From Thermoplasmata archaeon (lineage in GTDB: Archaea; Thermoplasmatota; Thermoplasmata; Thermoplasmatales; GCA-001856825), in assembly GCA_021793855.1 (NCBI GenBank), contig JAJYRY010000001.1, forward strand, positions 1-40,866: DNA of 40,866 nt, written 5' to 3'. Below the pieces are notes generated by a model. The model saw only the letters and a list, made by a program, of their open reading frames with translations, was not told where the DNA came from and ran no database searches. The translations under genes were made by a program, and so were the position numbers. Of the stretch, positions 22,406-31,306 are shown one piece after another (within the stretch, counting starts at the first letter, position 1; every line of letters starts with the position of its first letter).

Positions 22406-24841
22406 CTATTTCTTCGAATTCTTACTTGCTTCTAAATTGGTGACCCTCTCTTTGAGCTTGTAGAGTTGTTCCTTCATCTCTTTGAAATCCTGAGGTATCG
22501 GAGCACCCTTCAATTCCAATGCCTCTCTCATGATTCTCTTGACAAACCCCTCGTGTTCCTTTTCTAGGTATGGCAAGATTCTTGTTATTAGTTGGAGATC
22601 TCCAGTATCTCTTATCCCACTCGCCGCGCTTTGTCTCACTATAAAGAATTCGTCTTCTAATCCTTTGAGTAGAATTTCTGCCACAGCTCTGTCCTTCCAG
22701 TAAAACTTTGAAATTGCTGAAATGGCAGCAGAGCGTGTTTGCCAGTCGAAATCTTTCCCCAAGTACTTTTTTACAGTACCTATTGTAGTAATGTCTGCAA
22801 GATCCCCAAGTGCATTTATTGAAGCTACGCGGATTATGCTATCATAAGACTCCGTTTCCAGTCCTTTCAAAAGGAGGTCTTTGGATTTATCTTTCCCGAT
22901 TTTTTGAGCGCTCATCAGCAGATTGGCACGCAGAATATAACCATCTTCATTGCCGAACATTTCTGTCAACTTGTCAAGGAGCTTGTCATCGTTTAGATTT
23001 GCAACAGACTTTGCTACCTCCCTCCTTACTTTGTAATCACTATCTTCAAGCATCTTCCGCATTGCCGCAGAAACTCTTTTTCCGCCTATTTTCGAGATAG
23101 CCTCTGCAATCTTACCTTTGACGTACCAGAATTTTTCTAATTCAAATGAATCGAAGAGGAAGGAAATCTCAGATAAGCCGAAGTTTCCTAACTCTCTCGC
23201 GGCCCTTGCACGTTCTATAACGCTCTCTCCGTTCCTGAGTAAGAATCTTGAAGATTCTCTCGGGCGCTGGCACGTAATTGTTCCCAGGACCTTACTCTCG
23301 GGATCCAAAGAAAAACCTTTGAAATCTTTCCTGTCAAATTCCAGCCTTGTTAACTTATCCTCGATTTGAATTTCCAGCTCCTCACTTTTGTCCGCAGTGT
23401 AGAGTCTTGCAGGTACTCTCAAATTGAAGATTCTGCCTGATTGGGTTATCCTTATCTGTACTTTTCCTCTTGAAACGGACTCCTCTACATTGAATTCTGG
23501 GTGGCCAGGCTCTTCGAGGAATTGATGGTAAAGTGCCTCTAGCGAGAATCCGGAAACATTAGAGAGTGCCTTGCGGAAGTCATAGGTTGTCACTCCGCTC
23601 ATTTTGTTATTTTCGAGATATTCCTTCACTCCTTGCCAGAACACCTTGTCTCCAAGGTAATAGTTTAGGTATCTCAGGAACAATGAAGCCTTTTGATAAA
23701 GATGCCGGTCAAACAGTTCTTCAGGCTCTTTGTACTTCCTCTCAACAATTGGTCTGCCATAACTACCAGCGAATTCCCGCAGGTAGACATCCTTTGTATT
23801 CTCGACGTCTACGAGAAACTCGTCCTTCCCATTGAGCTTCTCCCTATAGATCAATGCGATGTAGGTGGCGAACCCTTCATTCAACCACGCCTGAGACCAA
23901 TCCCTGCACGTTACATAATCACCAAACCACTGATGTGCCATTTCGTGGCAAACCAAAGGTTCAGACTGATAGTCTAGATGGGCTATTTCGTCGTGCAATG
24001 TCCTGTCTGTCAGAGTGGTTGCGCTCAGGTTTTCCATCCCGCCAATTTCGAATAGGGAAACGCAGGTCTGATCGTATTTGGAGTACGGATACTTGACCCC
24101 TGTCTTCTCGCTTATGAATTCCATTATCTCTGGGGAATTTTTGAATGATCTTTCTGCCAGAGTTTCAAATTTAGGGAGGTAGTAAGAAGTTATGGGGATA
24201 CCTTGCCACTCTTGTTTGAAAGAACTAAATTTGCCTGCTATCACGCTGACAAGATATGCGGGGAATCTAAAGTCTTCCCTGAAGATGAAAGTTGAAAAAT
24301 CTCCATCAACTCGGTTGACGAGCTTCCCATTGCTGATCACAGAGTAGTCGCTCGGAACAGTAACTCTGATCTCATACTGACTCCTTGTGTTCGGGTAATC
24401 AAAGCAGGGGAACCATGAATGGGCATCTGTGCTCTCTCCGTGGGTCCAGAATTGCATACCGCCCTCATCCTCAACGAAGTATCCACCCCTCTTTGGATAT
24501 GACTTGTAGGTAACAGTCAAGATGTGTTCGGAGAAAGCCCTGAAGTCACCATAAACCACAATTTTGTCCTTGTACGTATCAAAACTGGATGGAACACCTT
24601 TGACCGAGACATTGTAAATTTCCATATCTGTGGCATCTATGTCGAGATGATCCTGCGGAAGGCTGTTCATTTTGATGTTCAGTTCAACCTTACCCTCAAC
24701 AGCCCTCTCCTCGAAATTGATCTTTATGTCGATAACAGTTCTCTTCAGGTCAAATTGTTTTTCCCTTTCAAGCTTCTCTTCATAACCAGTAAGTGCAAAA
24801 GGTTTGAACTCCTGATCAAACATATCTCGGTATGCCCACAT
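22406..24841 (-). CDS. M1-family zinc aminopeptidase with HEAT-repeat C-terminus
   Basis: Protein of 811 residues related to Tricorn-interacting factors F2/F3, which trim oligopeptides from the proteasome or Tricorn to free amino acids in the cytosol. The N-terminal saddle domain is followed by the exopeptidase motif GGMEN (267-271) and the zinc site VCHEMAHQWFGDYV (His299, Glu300, His303). The third ligand is Glu322 in WLNEGFATY, and the transition-state Tyr lies in the following 60 residues. After about residue 540 the usual ERAP1_C domain is replaced or reduced to HEAT-like helical repeats (for example SDYKVRREVAKSVANL, IIRVASINALGDLAD, FFIVRQSAASGIRD). The last 40 residues form a short coiled coil (EMKEQLYKLKERVTNLEA). 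It follows hemE-hemH on the same strand by 62 nt and may share the transcript. Confidence 0.9.
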   Translation of the reverse strand: MWAYRDMFDQEFKPFALTGYEEKLEREKQFDLKRTVIDIKINFEERAVEGKVELNIKMNSLPQDHLDIDATDMEIYNVSVKGVPSSFDTYKDKIVVYGDFRAFSEHILTVTYKSYPKRGGYFVEDEGGMQFWTHGESTDAHSWFPCFDYPNTRSQYEIRVTVPSDYSVISNGKLVNRVDGDFSTFIFREDFRFPAYLVSVIAGKFSSFKQEWQGIPITSYYLPKFETLAERSFKNSPEIMEFISEKTGVKYPYSKYDQTCVSLFEIGGMENLSATTLTDRTLHDEIAHLDYQSEPLVCHEMAHQWFGDYVTCRDWSQAWLNEGFATYIALIYREKLNGKDEFLVDVENTKDVYLREFAGSYGRPIVERKYKEPEELFDRHLYQKASLFLRYLNYYLGDKVFWQGVKEYLENNKMSGVTTYDFRKALSNVSGFSLEALYHQFLEEPGHPEFNVEESVSRGKVQIRITQSGRIFNLRVPARLYTADKSEELEIQIEDKLTRLEFDRKDFKGFSLDPESKVLGTITCQRPRESSRFLLRNGESVIERARAARELGNFGLSEISFLFDSFELEKFWYVKGKIAEAISKIGGKRVSAAMRKMLEDSDYKVRREVAKSVANLNDDKLLDKLTEMFGNEDGYILRANLLMSAQKIGKDKSKDLLLKGLETESYDSIIRVASINALGDLADITTIGTVKKYLGKDFDWQTRSAAISAISKFYWKDRAVAEILLKGLEDEFFIVRQSAASGIRDTGDLQLITRILPYLEKEHEGFVKRIMREALELKGAPIPQDFKEMKEQLYKLKERVTNLEASKNSKK

Positions 24842-24903
24842 CTACTTTATGGTTTCTTTAGTTGAAACGGAGAAATGCGCTTCCTAGATTATCACCATCG
24901 AGT

Positions 24904-25749
24904 TCAAGACTTTTTTATCAAATCGACTATGGCATTTATGACCACGTCGGAGTCGTTTGGCAAGGAGACTCTTTCATAGTCTATTCCATCCCTTTTCGCA
25001 TCGTTCTTCAATTTGTAGTCTAGGTCGTAGAGAACCTCGAGATGGTCATATATAAACCCGATGGGGACTACTTCAATTTTCTTGTAACCGTTTTCCTTGG
25101 CAAAAGAAATTGAATATTCCTGGTGGGGTGTTAACCACTTCGGCCGAAATGGTCCCTGACTATGGTATATGTTTATGAATTTCTGATCCCCTGCTATCTC
25201 CTTGGACATTTTTTGTATCGATTCAGAATATGGGTCATAACCCTCCAGGGGTATGCTGTGTGCAGAGAATGTGATAATTGAACCCTTTTCCGCTCTTATC
25301 TTCCTTTGATAGAATTCTATAATTCCTTTGTCAAATCCTATGTTCTCTATTCTCACGAATTTCCTGTTCTTCAAACTGGATTCTAGTGGTTCGAAGTATC
25401 CATCAAATATGAATCTTGAATATACAGGGAATAGTGGTATTTCGAAGACCTGTTCTTCGCCTACCAGATCCGATGCATCCGTGATCGAGGGTATGTAGTG
25501 TTTGGATAGCAGGTAAACATTGTATCCCTCCCCTTCCAACTTTACTTCCAACTTGTCTCTGATGCTATTAACAATCCTTGTCGAGGGAGTTTCCCCTCCT
25601 ACGACGTCAAGTTTGAACAGATTTTCCCTTATCAGTGACTCAGGAGGTTCCCTTCCATGAAGTATGCCTCTGAGATAATCTCGCATTTCCTCTCTCTTCT
25701 CTGGAAATCCATAGTACATCAGAACTACAGCCTTATCTTTCATAGCCAT
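24904..25749 (-). CDS. hemH: ferrochelatase-family enzyme
   Basis: Protein of 281 residues, short compared with bacterial HemH (about 310-340). It inserts Fe2+ into a porphyrin, either protoporphyrin IX (classic route) or coproporphyrin III (CpfC activity). Motifs: VLMYYGFPEKREEMRDYL at the N-terminus; FSAHSIPLEGYDPY with metal-binding His164; IYHSQGPFRPKWLTP; and PIGFIYDHLEVLYDLD with His237 and Glu239 of the active-site acid pair. No [2Fe-2S] Cys cluster and no membrane anchor are seen. It overlaps the end of hemE by 17 nt, so the two are coupled. The porphyrin specificity cannot be read by eye, and it decides how heme is completed in this organism. An alternative start is the ATG two codons later (25743). 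Confidence 0.92.
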   Translation of the reverse strand: MAMKDKAVVLMYYGFPEKREEMRDYLRGILHGREPPESLIRENLFKLDVVGGETPSTRIVNSIRDKLEVKLEGEGYNVYLLSKHYIPSITDASDLVGEEQVFEIPLFPVYSRFIFDGYFEPLESSLKNRKFVRIENIGFDKGIIEFYQRKIRAEKGSIITFSAHSIPLEGYDPYSESIQKMSKEIAGDQKFINIYHSQGPFRPKWLTPHQEYSISFAKENGYKKIEVVPIGFIYDHLEVLYDLDYKLKNDAKRDGIDYERVSLPNDSDVVINAIVDLIKKS

Positions 25750-26704
25750 GCACCGTGTCTGTTATGAGTGCTATTTTTTTCCAGTCAGCCCAGGGAGGAA
25801 CTCCATGACCAAGGTTGAAAATGTGCCCTGAGAACTCTCTCCCCTGATCCAATATCCGCCTCGTTTCATTCACGAGATAATTATCTTCTGTCCCCAGCAA
25901 GTAAGGATCCATATTGCCCTGGACGACGCAATCATCGCAAAGTTGTTTGAAATCACTCAGGTCCATCCTCCAATCGATCGAAAAGACGTCAGACTTCAGC
26001 CTGAGTAGTTTGCTGTAAAGATGTGATGAACCTTCACTGAAGAAAATCACCGGTTTACCGATCTCCTTCACCTTTTCAACAAAATAACTTTCATTTACTG
26101 ATAGATGTTTTTCGTAATAGGCTTCAGACACATTCCCGATCCAGCTGTCAAATATCTGTATCATGTCTGCACCGGACCGAACCTGAAGTCTTGCAAATTC
26201 AATTATTTCATCCGTCATTGTCTTCAATAGACTGTTACCCTCCGTTGCAAGCGCTTCCTTCGACCTATGATATCCATTCTTTCCACCATCGTACAGATAA
26301 GAGAGTGTAGTGAATGGCCCGCCGACAACACCAATTATTGTCTTGTCTGATCTTTCCTCAGAGATTTTCTTCAAACCTGTCGAAAGAGGTGCATAGTAGT
26401 CGAAATCCTCGCTTCTACCCTCTTTCACCGAAATCCCATTTTCATAAGATAGCTGGTAGTCCAGCTTGGTGAAAGGCAGTAGAATGTCTGTAAAGATCAC
26501 TATCGCATCGGTATCGAAATATTTCAACGGAAGAAGTGACACCTTTTCAACGGTATCAGGATCTTTGATAAACTCCAAAAAAGGTTTTCCAAATTTTAGA
26601 GATTCATACTCCGGGAGAAATCTGCCGGCCTGCCTCATAAACCAGGCAGCATTTTCCTGCAGTTCCAGTTTAGCAATCTTGAGGACCTTCTTCGTCCGTT
26701 CCAC
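25733..26704 (-). CDS. hemE: uroporphyrinogen III decarboxylase
   Basis: Protein of 323 residues that removes four acetate carboxyls from uroporphyrinogen III to give coproporphyrinogen III in the cytosol. The N-terminal AAWFMRQAGRFLPEYE carries the substrate-binding Arg24 and Arg28. IFTDILLPF holds the catalytic Asp73, and the C-terminal FNLGHGVPPWADW closes the active site. Family length is normal for archaeal or short bacterial forms. The start is GTG 26704: the TATA box AATTTATA sits 21-28 nt upstream, giving a leaderless mRNA. hemH overlaps its 3' end. Most archaea that make heme use the siroheme route and lack HemE, so its presence marks a coproporphyrinogen-type pathway. Confidence 0.94.
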   Translation of the reverse strand: MERTKKVLKIAKLELQENAAWFMRQAGRFLPEYESLKFGKPFLEFIKDPDTVEKVSLLPLKYFDTDAIVIFTDILLPFTKLDYQLSYENGISVKEGRSEDFDYYAPLSTGLKKISEERSDKTIIGVVGGPFTTLSYLYDGGKNGYHRSKEALATEGNSLLKTMTDEIIEFARLQVRSGADMIQIFDSWIGNVSEAYYEKHLSVNESYFVEKVKEIGKPVIFFSEGSSHLYSKLLRLKSDVFSIDWRMDLSDFKQLCDDCVVQGNMDPYLLGTEDNYLVNETRRILDQGREFSGHIFNLGHGVPPWADWKKIALITDTVHGYER

Positions 26705-26967
26705 TCATCTGAAACCTCTGGGAGTATAAATTGTTTTGAAATCAGACAATAAACTGGAACTACATTGGTTTGGTCACAAAAGTGCCAATCGTGACTGACG
26801 CTGATATATTCATTCGCAGATTCTAACTTTCGCTGGCCATCGCCTAAAATAAAGTCGTAGGATTAAGAGAGCCAATGTAATGATCTTGAAAAACCAGAAC
26901 TGGGAAGGTACATTTTATCCTTGAAAAGTTACATTCCTATTATATAGAATTTACAACTTTACCGGTA
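26705..26967. promoter_or_regulatory. divergent promoter region of the heme genes
   Basis: 263 bp between hemE (minus) and the radical SAM gene (plus). AATTTATA (minus strand, 26725-26732) serves hemE, and ATTATATA (26939-26946) serves the radical SAM gene, each 21-29 nt before a GTG start. An imperfect inverted repeat TTGGTCAC-aaaa-GTGCCAA sits between them at about 26770-26789. It could bind a shared regulator, but this is weak. Confidence 0.5.
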
Positions 26968-28098
26968 GTGACTCCTCGCCCTATCGATTACAATTTAAAA
27001 CCAATTCTAATATTCTGGGAGACGACAAAGGCTTGCGACCTTGCCTGCAAACACTGCAGGGCATCTGCTCTCTTGGAAGCCCTCCCCGATGAAATGAACA
27101 TAGATCAATCTTTATCATTTGTCGAGCAGATCAAGCAATTCGGGGCTCCCTATCCTGTCCTGATACTAACAGGAGGAGACATCATGAAAAAGAGAGGATT
27201 AGAGCAAATTCTTCAGAGGGCCAAGGAACTAGGCATTCCTGCCTCGATGTCTCCGAGCGCAACTCCATTATTGAACGAGGAGTCTTTTTCGATGATGAAG
27301 AGTAAAGGAGTGAAATCGCTTTCTCTGAGTCTTGATGGTGCATCTTCAGAAACGCACGATTGGCTGAGGGGCTATATTGGGACGTTCGACAAAACGGTCG
27401 AATTAGCTCGCAGGATTATTTCAGAAGGTTTCACACTCCAAATAAATACAACCGTTTTCAAGAAAAACGTCCACGAACTTCCGCAACTATTAAAAATTCT
27501 TCTCGAAACAAAGGTGAAAACGTGGGAAGTATTCTCCCTGATCAAGACAGGAAGAGGGATAGACAGAGAGGATCTCGATACGGAAGCATATGAAGATGTT
27601 TTCAACTATCTCGAATTTGCGTCCAGATACGGCATTTCAATAAGGACGGTAGAAGCACCATTCTTCAGGCGAATTCTCATTGAACGTGAGAAAAAAGAAT
27701 ACAAAGGTGGCACCCTGTACAACAAACTCATAGAAGAAACGGTTAATTTACTAGGAACACCTGGTGATAGACCAAAGGGTCACACCAGCCAGACGAGGGA
27801 CGGCAAAGGAATAATCTTCGTTGCGCACAACGGAGACGTAAATCCTTCAGGGTTTCTACCTATAAATCTTGGCAACGTGAAAGAGAACTCAATTGTCGAC
27901 ATCTACAGGAACAACGAGACGCTGATCAAATTGAGGGATTCAAAGAACTTTAAGGGTAGATGTGGGGCGTGTGAATATGCAGATATCTGTGGCGGGTCTA
28001 GATCCAGGGCTTACTCCTACTTCGAAGACATTTTTCAGGAGGATCCACGTTGCAAGTATGTCCCGGAAAGCATGAAAGCTTTGAATAGCGCAAGGTGA
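26968..28098 (+). CDS. radical SAM/SPASM protein, AhbD-like heme-pathway candidate
   Basis: Protein of 376 residues. A radical SAM cluster is bound by C23xxxC27xxC30 in WETTKACDLACKHCRASA, followed by the Gly-rich LTGGDIM and SLSLDGASSETHDWLRG. The C-terminal SPASM-like domain has CGACEYADICGGSRSRAY (Cys332, 335, 341) and Cys362. At the place where many SPASM proteins have another Cys it reads NPSGFLP. The opening PRPIDYNLKPILIFWETT resembles AhbC/AhbD and their sister family, which is often found near heme genes. AhbD decarboxylates Fe-coproporphyrin III to heme. HemN-type coproporphyrinogen dehydrogenase signatures are not seen. First gene of the plus-strand heme operon; start GTG, TATA box 22-29 nt upstream. 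Its exact substrate is inference. Confidence 0.85.
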   Translation: MTPRPIDYNLKPILIFWETTKACDLACKHCRASALLEALPDEMNIDQSLSFVEQIKQFGAPYPVLILTGGDIMKKRGLEQILQRAKELGIPASMSPSATPLLNEESFSMMKSKGVKSLSLSLDGASSETHDWLRGYIGTFDKTVELARRIISEGFTLQINTTVFKKNVHELPQLLKILLETKVKTWEVFSLIKTGRGIDREDLDTEAYEDVFNYLEFASRYGISIRTVEAPFFRRILIEREKKEYKGGTLYNKLIEETVNLLGTPGDRPKGHTSQTRDGKGIIFVAHNGDVNPSGFLPINLGNVKENSIVDIYRNNETLIKLRDSKNFKGRCGACEYADICGGSRSRAYSYFEDIFQEDPRCKYVPESMKALNSAR

Positions 28099-28110
28099 TT
28101 TACCGCAAGC

Positions 28111-28617
28111 ATGTATGGTCTATTGCTCATCACCTTACTGTTCATTCACGTGATAAGTGCGGTTTTTCTTGTCGGTTCATCCATATTCGTGTGGGTCATA
28201 GTCTGGCCTGCCAGCAGCATAGCAATGCCTGACGAAAAACAGAGGACAAGGTTCATGTCCATCATGGGCAAGAAGTATGCACTCTTGACCAACATAGTGA
28301 TAATACTCCTGACTCTCACAGGTATAGCTTTGGTGTATCTCGTACGCCCAGATTACATTACGAATTTCTCAGGCGCCATAACTCAACAGTGGGGATACGT
28401 GCTCACAGTCAAGATAGTTGCAGTTGCACTCATGTACCTGATACTCTATGGTAACAATCTTTGGCATGGTAAGATGTTTCCGAAACTGGCGGAAAGTGGA
28501 AAGTTTGACGACTTGAAAAGATTGAGAAAAATTTCCCATATGCTATCCTTCATAACTGTTGGTCTGATGGTAGCGATAGTCTTAATTGCCGAGATTTTAG
28601 CTGGGGTGTTTTTCTGA
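28111..28617 (+). CDS. HemJ/CopD-like four-helix membrane protein
   Basis: Protein of 168 residues with four predicted transmembrane helices. Helix 1 is LLITLLFIHVISAVFLVGS with His13, and helix 3 starts with Lys101 in LTVKIVAVALMYLILYG. His119 and His143 lie near membrane edges. The His in helix 1 and Lys at the start of helix 3 recall HemJ (protoporphyrinogen oxidase) and also CopD-domain proteins; I cannot separate these by eye. The location is telling: 12 nt after the radical SAM gene, and its stop overlaps the hemL start, inside an otherwise complete heme operon that lacks HemG, HemY and known HemJ. A role as proto- or coproporphyrinogen oxidase, or in heme handling, is a reasonable hypothesis. 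Confidence 0.75.
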   Translation: MYGLLLITLLFIHVISAVFLVGSSIFVWVIVWPASSIAMPDEKQRTRFMSIMGKKYALLTNIVIILLTLTGIALVYLVRPDYITNFSGAITQQWGYVLTVKIVAVALMYLILYGNNLWHGKMFPKLAESGKFDDLKRLRKISHMLSFITVGLMVAIVLIAEILAGVFF

Positions 28618-29801
28618 GCAAGAGTGAAAAGCTGTTTGAGAGGGCATCGAAAGTATTTCCGAAGGGAGTAAACAGTCCGGTACGTTTCTATCCTCCATAT
28701 CCCAAGTTCATTAAACGCGGGAAAGGCTCGAAAATTTGGGACGTAGATGGTAAGGAATACATCGATTTCTTACTCGCATACGGTCCCCTCATTCTGGGGC
28801 ACTCCCCAGAGAGAGTGGTGGAAAGAATCAAGGAAGTCGCTGAGCAAGGCTCCATTTTTGGGGCTCCAACCGAACTGGAAGTTAAGTTGGGCGAGACGCT
28901 CACCAGATCTGCTTCCCTAGATAAGTTAAGAATGGTCAATACAGGAACAGAGGCGACAATGCACGCTATCCGACTTGCAATTCATCACACCGGGAGAAAG
29001 AAGGTTTTGAAGATAGAAGGTGGGTATCACGGTACTCACCCATTCAATTTTCCCTCGGAACTCGTTGATTCTGTTCATTTCAACTCCGTTGATGCGGTAA
29101 GTGATAAACTTTCAAGCAAGGAATACGCCTGTCTTATCATTGAACCGGCAATGGGAAATATTGGAGTTATCAATCCAAATGATGGGTATCTTGAATCTGT
29201 GAGAGATATCACAGAAAGAACAGGGACACTGATGATTGCTGATGAGGTGATCACCGGGTACAGGACGGGCTTCTTTCCATATTATGCCTCTAAGAAAATA
29301 GAACCAGACCTGGCCACTTTCGCAAAGATAATCGGAGGGGGGCTTCCGCTCGCTGCATATGGTGGAAGAGAAGATATTATGAAGAAAGTAAGACCCTCTG
29401 GCCAGTTTCCCCAGGCTGGAACATTTTCCGGTAATCCCCTTTCTGTTGCAGCCGGCTTTGAAACCCTAAATATCCTTTCAAAAGGAGACTATACTCGTCT
29501 GAAAATGCTCACAGAGACAGCCGTCAAAGAACTTTCAGAATCCGGTTTAACTGTTAATTCAAACACAGGAATGCTCTCATTGTTCTTCTCAAAAAGCAGA
29601 ATCGAAAGCGCTGTCGGCGCTATGAAATCAGACAAAGGGCTTTACTTCCGTTTCTTTGAAAAGGCAATGAGTGCAGGCATTTTCCTTGCACCTTCTTTTG
29701 ACGAAACGATTTTTATCAGCTTTGCACATAACGAAAAGGAAGTGAAAGAAACCTTCAGTTTCCTGGCTGAGGAAGCGAAAAAATTATGGAAGGCACGCTG
29801 A
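28614..29801 (+). CDS. hemL: glutamate-1-semialdehyde 2,1-aminomutase, CTG start
   Basis: Protein of about 395 residues, converting glutamate-1-semialdehyde to 5-aminolevulinate with PLP. Essential N-terminal motifs lie upstream of the first GTG (28815): KLFERASKVFPKGVNSPVRF, IWDVDGKEYIDF and LGHSPERV. No ATG, GTG or TTG is in frame there. The only fitting start is CTG 28614, overlapping the previous stop as CTGA, with GGTG 6 nt before it matching the anti-Shine-Dalgarno. Further motifs are NTGTEATMHAIRLA, IADEVITGYRTGF and the PLP Lys238 in TFAKIIGGGLPL. The protein is a little short at the C-terminus relative to bacterial HemL (about 425). hemC overlaps its 3' end by 16 nt. Confidence 0.9.
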   Translation: MSKSEKLFERASKVFPKGVNSPVRFYPPYPKFIKRGKGSKIWDVDGKEYIDFLLAYGPLILGHSPERVVERIKEVAEQGSIFGAPTELEVKLGETLTRSASLDKLRMVNTGTEATMHAIRLAIHHTGRKKVLKIEGGYHGTHPFNFPSELVDSVHFNSVDAVSDKLSSKEYACLIIEPAMGNIGVINPNDGYLESVRDITERTGTLMIADEVITGYRTGFFPYYASKKIEPDLATFAKIIGGGLPLAAYGGREDIMKKVRPSGQFPQAGTFSGNPLSVAAGFETLNILSKGDYTRLKMLTETAVKELSESGLTVNSNTGMLSLFFSKSRIESAVGAMKSDKGLYFRFFEKAMSAGIFLAPSFDETIFISFAHNEKEVKETFSFLAEEAKKLWKAR

Positions 29802-30631
29802 AGTTCGCTACACGTGGATCAAGACTTGCTCTAAGACAGTTTGACATTATATCCAAGGCACTGGTACCGTTTGATATGGACATTGAACCCTTCCTCGTGG
29901 AATCTCACGGAGAAAGGGACGCTGAAACACCACTGTACGACATGAAAGAACAGGGTATTTTCGTCAGGAGGTTGAATGACATGATACTCGATGGAGAAGT
30001 GGAGGCAGCAGTACACTCTGCTAAGGACATTCCAAACGAAATTGATCCCAGGTTGGACATATCATTTTTTTCAAAGAGGGCAGATCCTAGGGACTATTTC
30101 ATTTCAAGAGAATCTCTCAAGTATTTCGCCGGGACGACAGGTTCAAGCTCTATCAGAAGGAAGTCATTCCTTAACCTCTATAACAGGAATCTCAGATTCG
30201 TCAATATCAGAGGTAATATTGACACAAGGATAAGGAAGTGGGAGAACGGGGAAGTCGATTCAATAGTAGTCGCAAAGGCCGCTCTTGATAGACTTAATAT
30301 TAGTCCGATGGGTGAAATTATAAGCGAAGATATTTGCCCGCCAGATCCAAATCAAGGGTTCGTGGCAATCGTTACCGAAAAGGGAAGTGAAGTTGAAAAC
30401 AAGTTGAAGAAAATTCAGGACGAAGCATCACTCTGGGAGGCCAAAAATGAAAGAGAACTGATGGTCAGGCTACAGCTAGGATGCAATGTTGCAGCAAGTA
30501 TCAGAGCAATCTACCCCGAAAAAAGGATCAAATTTGCATACGCAAACGACGAAAAGAGGTTCGATTTTTCTTACGTCAAAAGCATTGAAGAATCCGACAT
30601 CAAGAAGTTGAGGGATATCATTGGCTCATAA
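29786..30631 (+). CDS. hemC: hydroxymethylbilane synthase (porphobilinogen deaminase)
   Basis: Protein of 281 residues that joins four porphobilinogens into hydroxymethylbilane. KFATRGSRLALRQ opens the fold. HSAKDIPNEID holds catalytic Asp81, SIRRKSFL and NIRGNIDTRI carry the substrate-binding arginines, and Cys233 in LQLGCNVAAS anchors the dipyrromethane cofactor. The C-terminal domain is shorter than in bacteria (about 310 residues) but complete past the cofactor Cys. ATG 29786 overlaps hemL by 16 nt, and hemD begins inside its last codons, so it sits in a tightly coupled operon. Confidence 0.95.
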   Translation: MEGTLKFATRGSRLALRQFDIISKALVPFDMDIEPFLVESHGERDAETPLYDMKEQGIFVRRLNDMILDGEVEAAVHSAKDIPNEIDPRLDISFFSKRADPRDYFISRESLKYFAGTTGSSSIRRKSFLNLYNRNLRFVNIRGNIDTRIRKWENGEVDSIVVAKAALDRLNISPMGEIISEDICPPDPNQGFVAIVTEKGSEVENKLKKIQDEASLWEAKNERELMVRLQLGCNVAASIRAIYPEKRIKFAYANDEKRFDFSYVKSIEESDIKKLRDIIGS

Positions 30632-31271
30632 CATTGCTTATGTTGGCGCTCCGCTGGATAGGGAAGTGAAGGGAGTTGAACAGCTACCTGTACTGAAAAT
30701 AGTCTATCAAGATCTTTCCGGATTGGGCCAGATCGAGGGGGTGCTTGTTTTCACTTCCAAGAGGGGAATCATTTCACTAAGAATGTCGAATGTTTCGATT
30801 CGGAGCAATAGAATTTACTGTATCGGGGAACAGACTGCACATTACTTGAAAAAAATCTTTTCTCTCGACTGCAATGTACCGCAAGAACAGAACACGGAGG
30901 GGTTAGCTGCATTGATGATAGGCACAGAAAAATCTATCACGATTGTTGGGAGCGATAACATCTCAAAAAAATTCATCGATAAGATCAAAGAGAACGGAAT
31001 AAACGTCAAGCACATTATTGCATACAAGATTGAAGAGAATACGTCCGTAGATTATGGAATCCTGGATCGCACAGGCGTAATACTCGTTGGGTCGTCAAAA
31101 TCTTTCGAACTATTGCAGAGAAGGCTGGGGGAGAAATTGAAGGAGAAGAGCATCTATGCCATCGGAAAACCGACAGCAAAAAAGATTCGCTCCTTAGGTT
31201 ACGAGCCTAAAGAGATATTTGACACACCCAACATCGAAACCATCGTGACAATCTTAGCCACGAAAAGGTAA
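30621..31271 (+). CDS. hemD: uroporphyrinogen III synthase
   Basis: Protein of 216 residues that closes and inverts ring D of hydroxymethylbilane. Sequence conservation is low in this family, so the call rests on the two-domain pattern: VLVFTSKRGI in domain 1; TIVGSDNISKKF, then VKHIIAYKIEE and ILVGSSKSFELL in domain 2; IYAIGKPTAKKIRSLG near the end. The position directly after hemC is the other support. The start is TTG, overlapping the hemC stop by 11 nt. Shorter than the bacterial enzyme (about 250). Confidence 0.88.
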   Translation: MAHNIAYVGAPLDREVKGVEQLPVLKIVYQDLSGLGQIEGVLVFTSKRGIISLRMSNVSIRSNRIYCIGEQTAHYLKKIFSLDCNVPQEQNTEGLAALMIGTEKSITIVGSDNISKKFIDKIKENGINVKHIIAYKIEENTSVDYGILDRTGVILVGSSKSFELLQRRLGEKLKEKSIYAIGKPTAKKIRSLGYEPKEIFDTPNIETIVTILATKR

Positions 31272-31306
31272 TTATATTGTCCGTGTTTCAGAACAAGGTG
31301 CTATAA

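Noticed and set aside
28815..29801. hemL starting at GTG 28815
   Set aside because: This would remove conserved N-terminal motifs that are encoded in frame just upstream, from CTG 28614.
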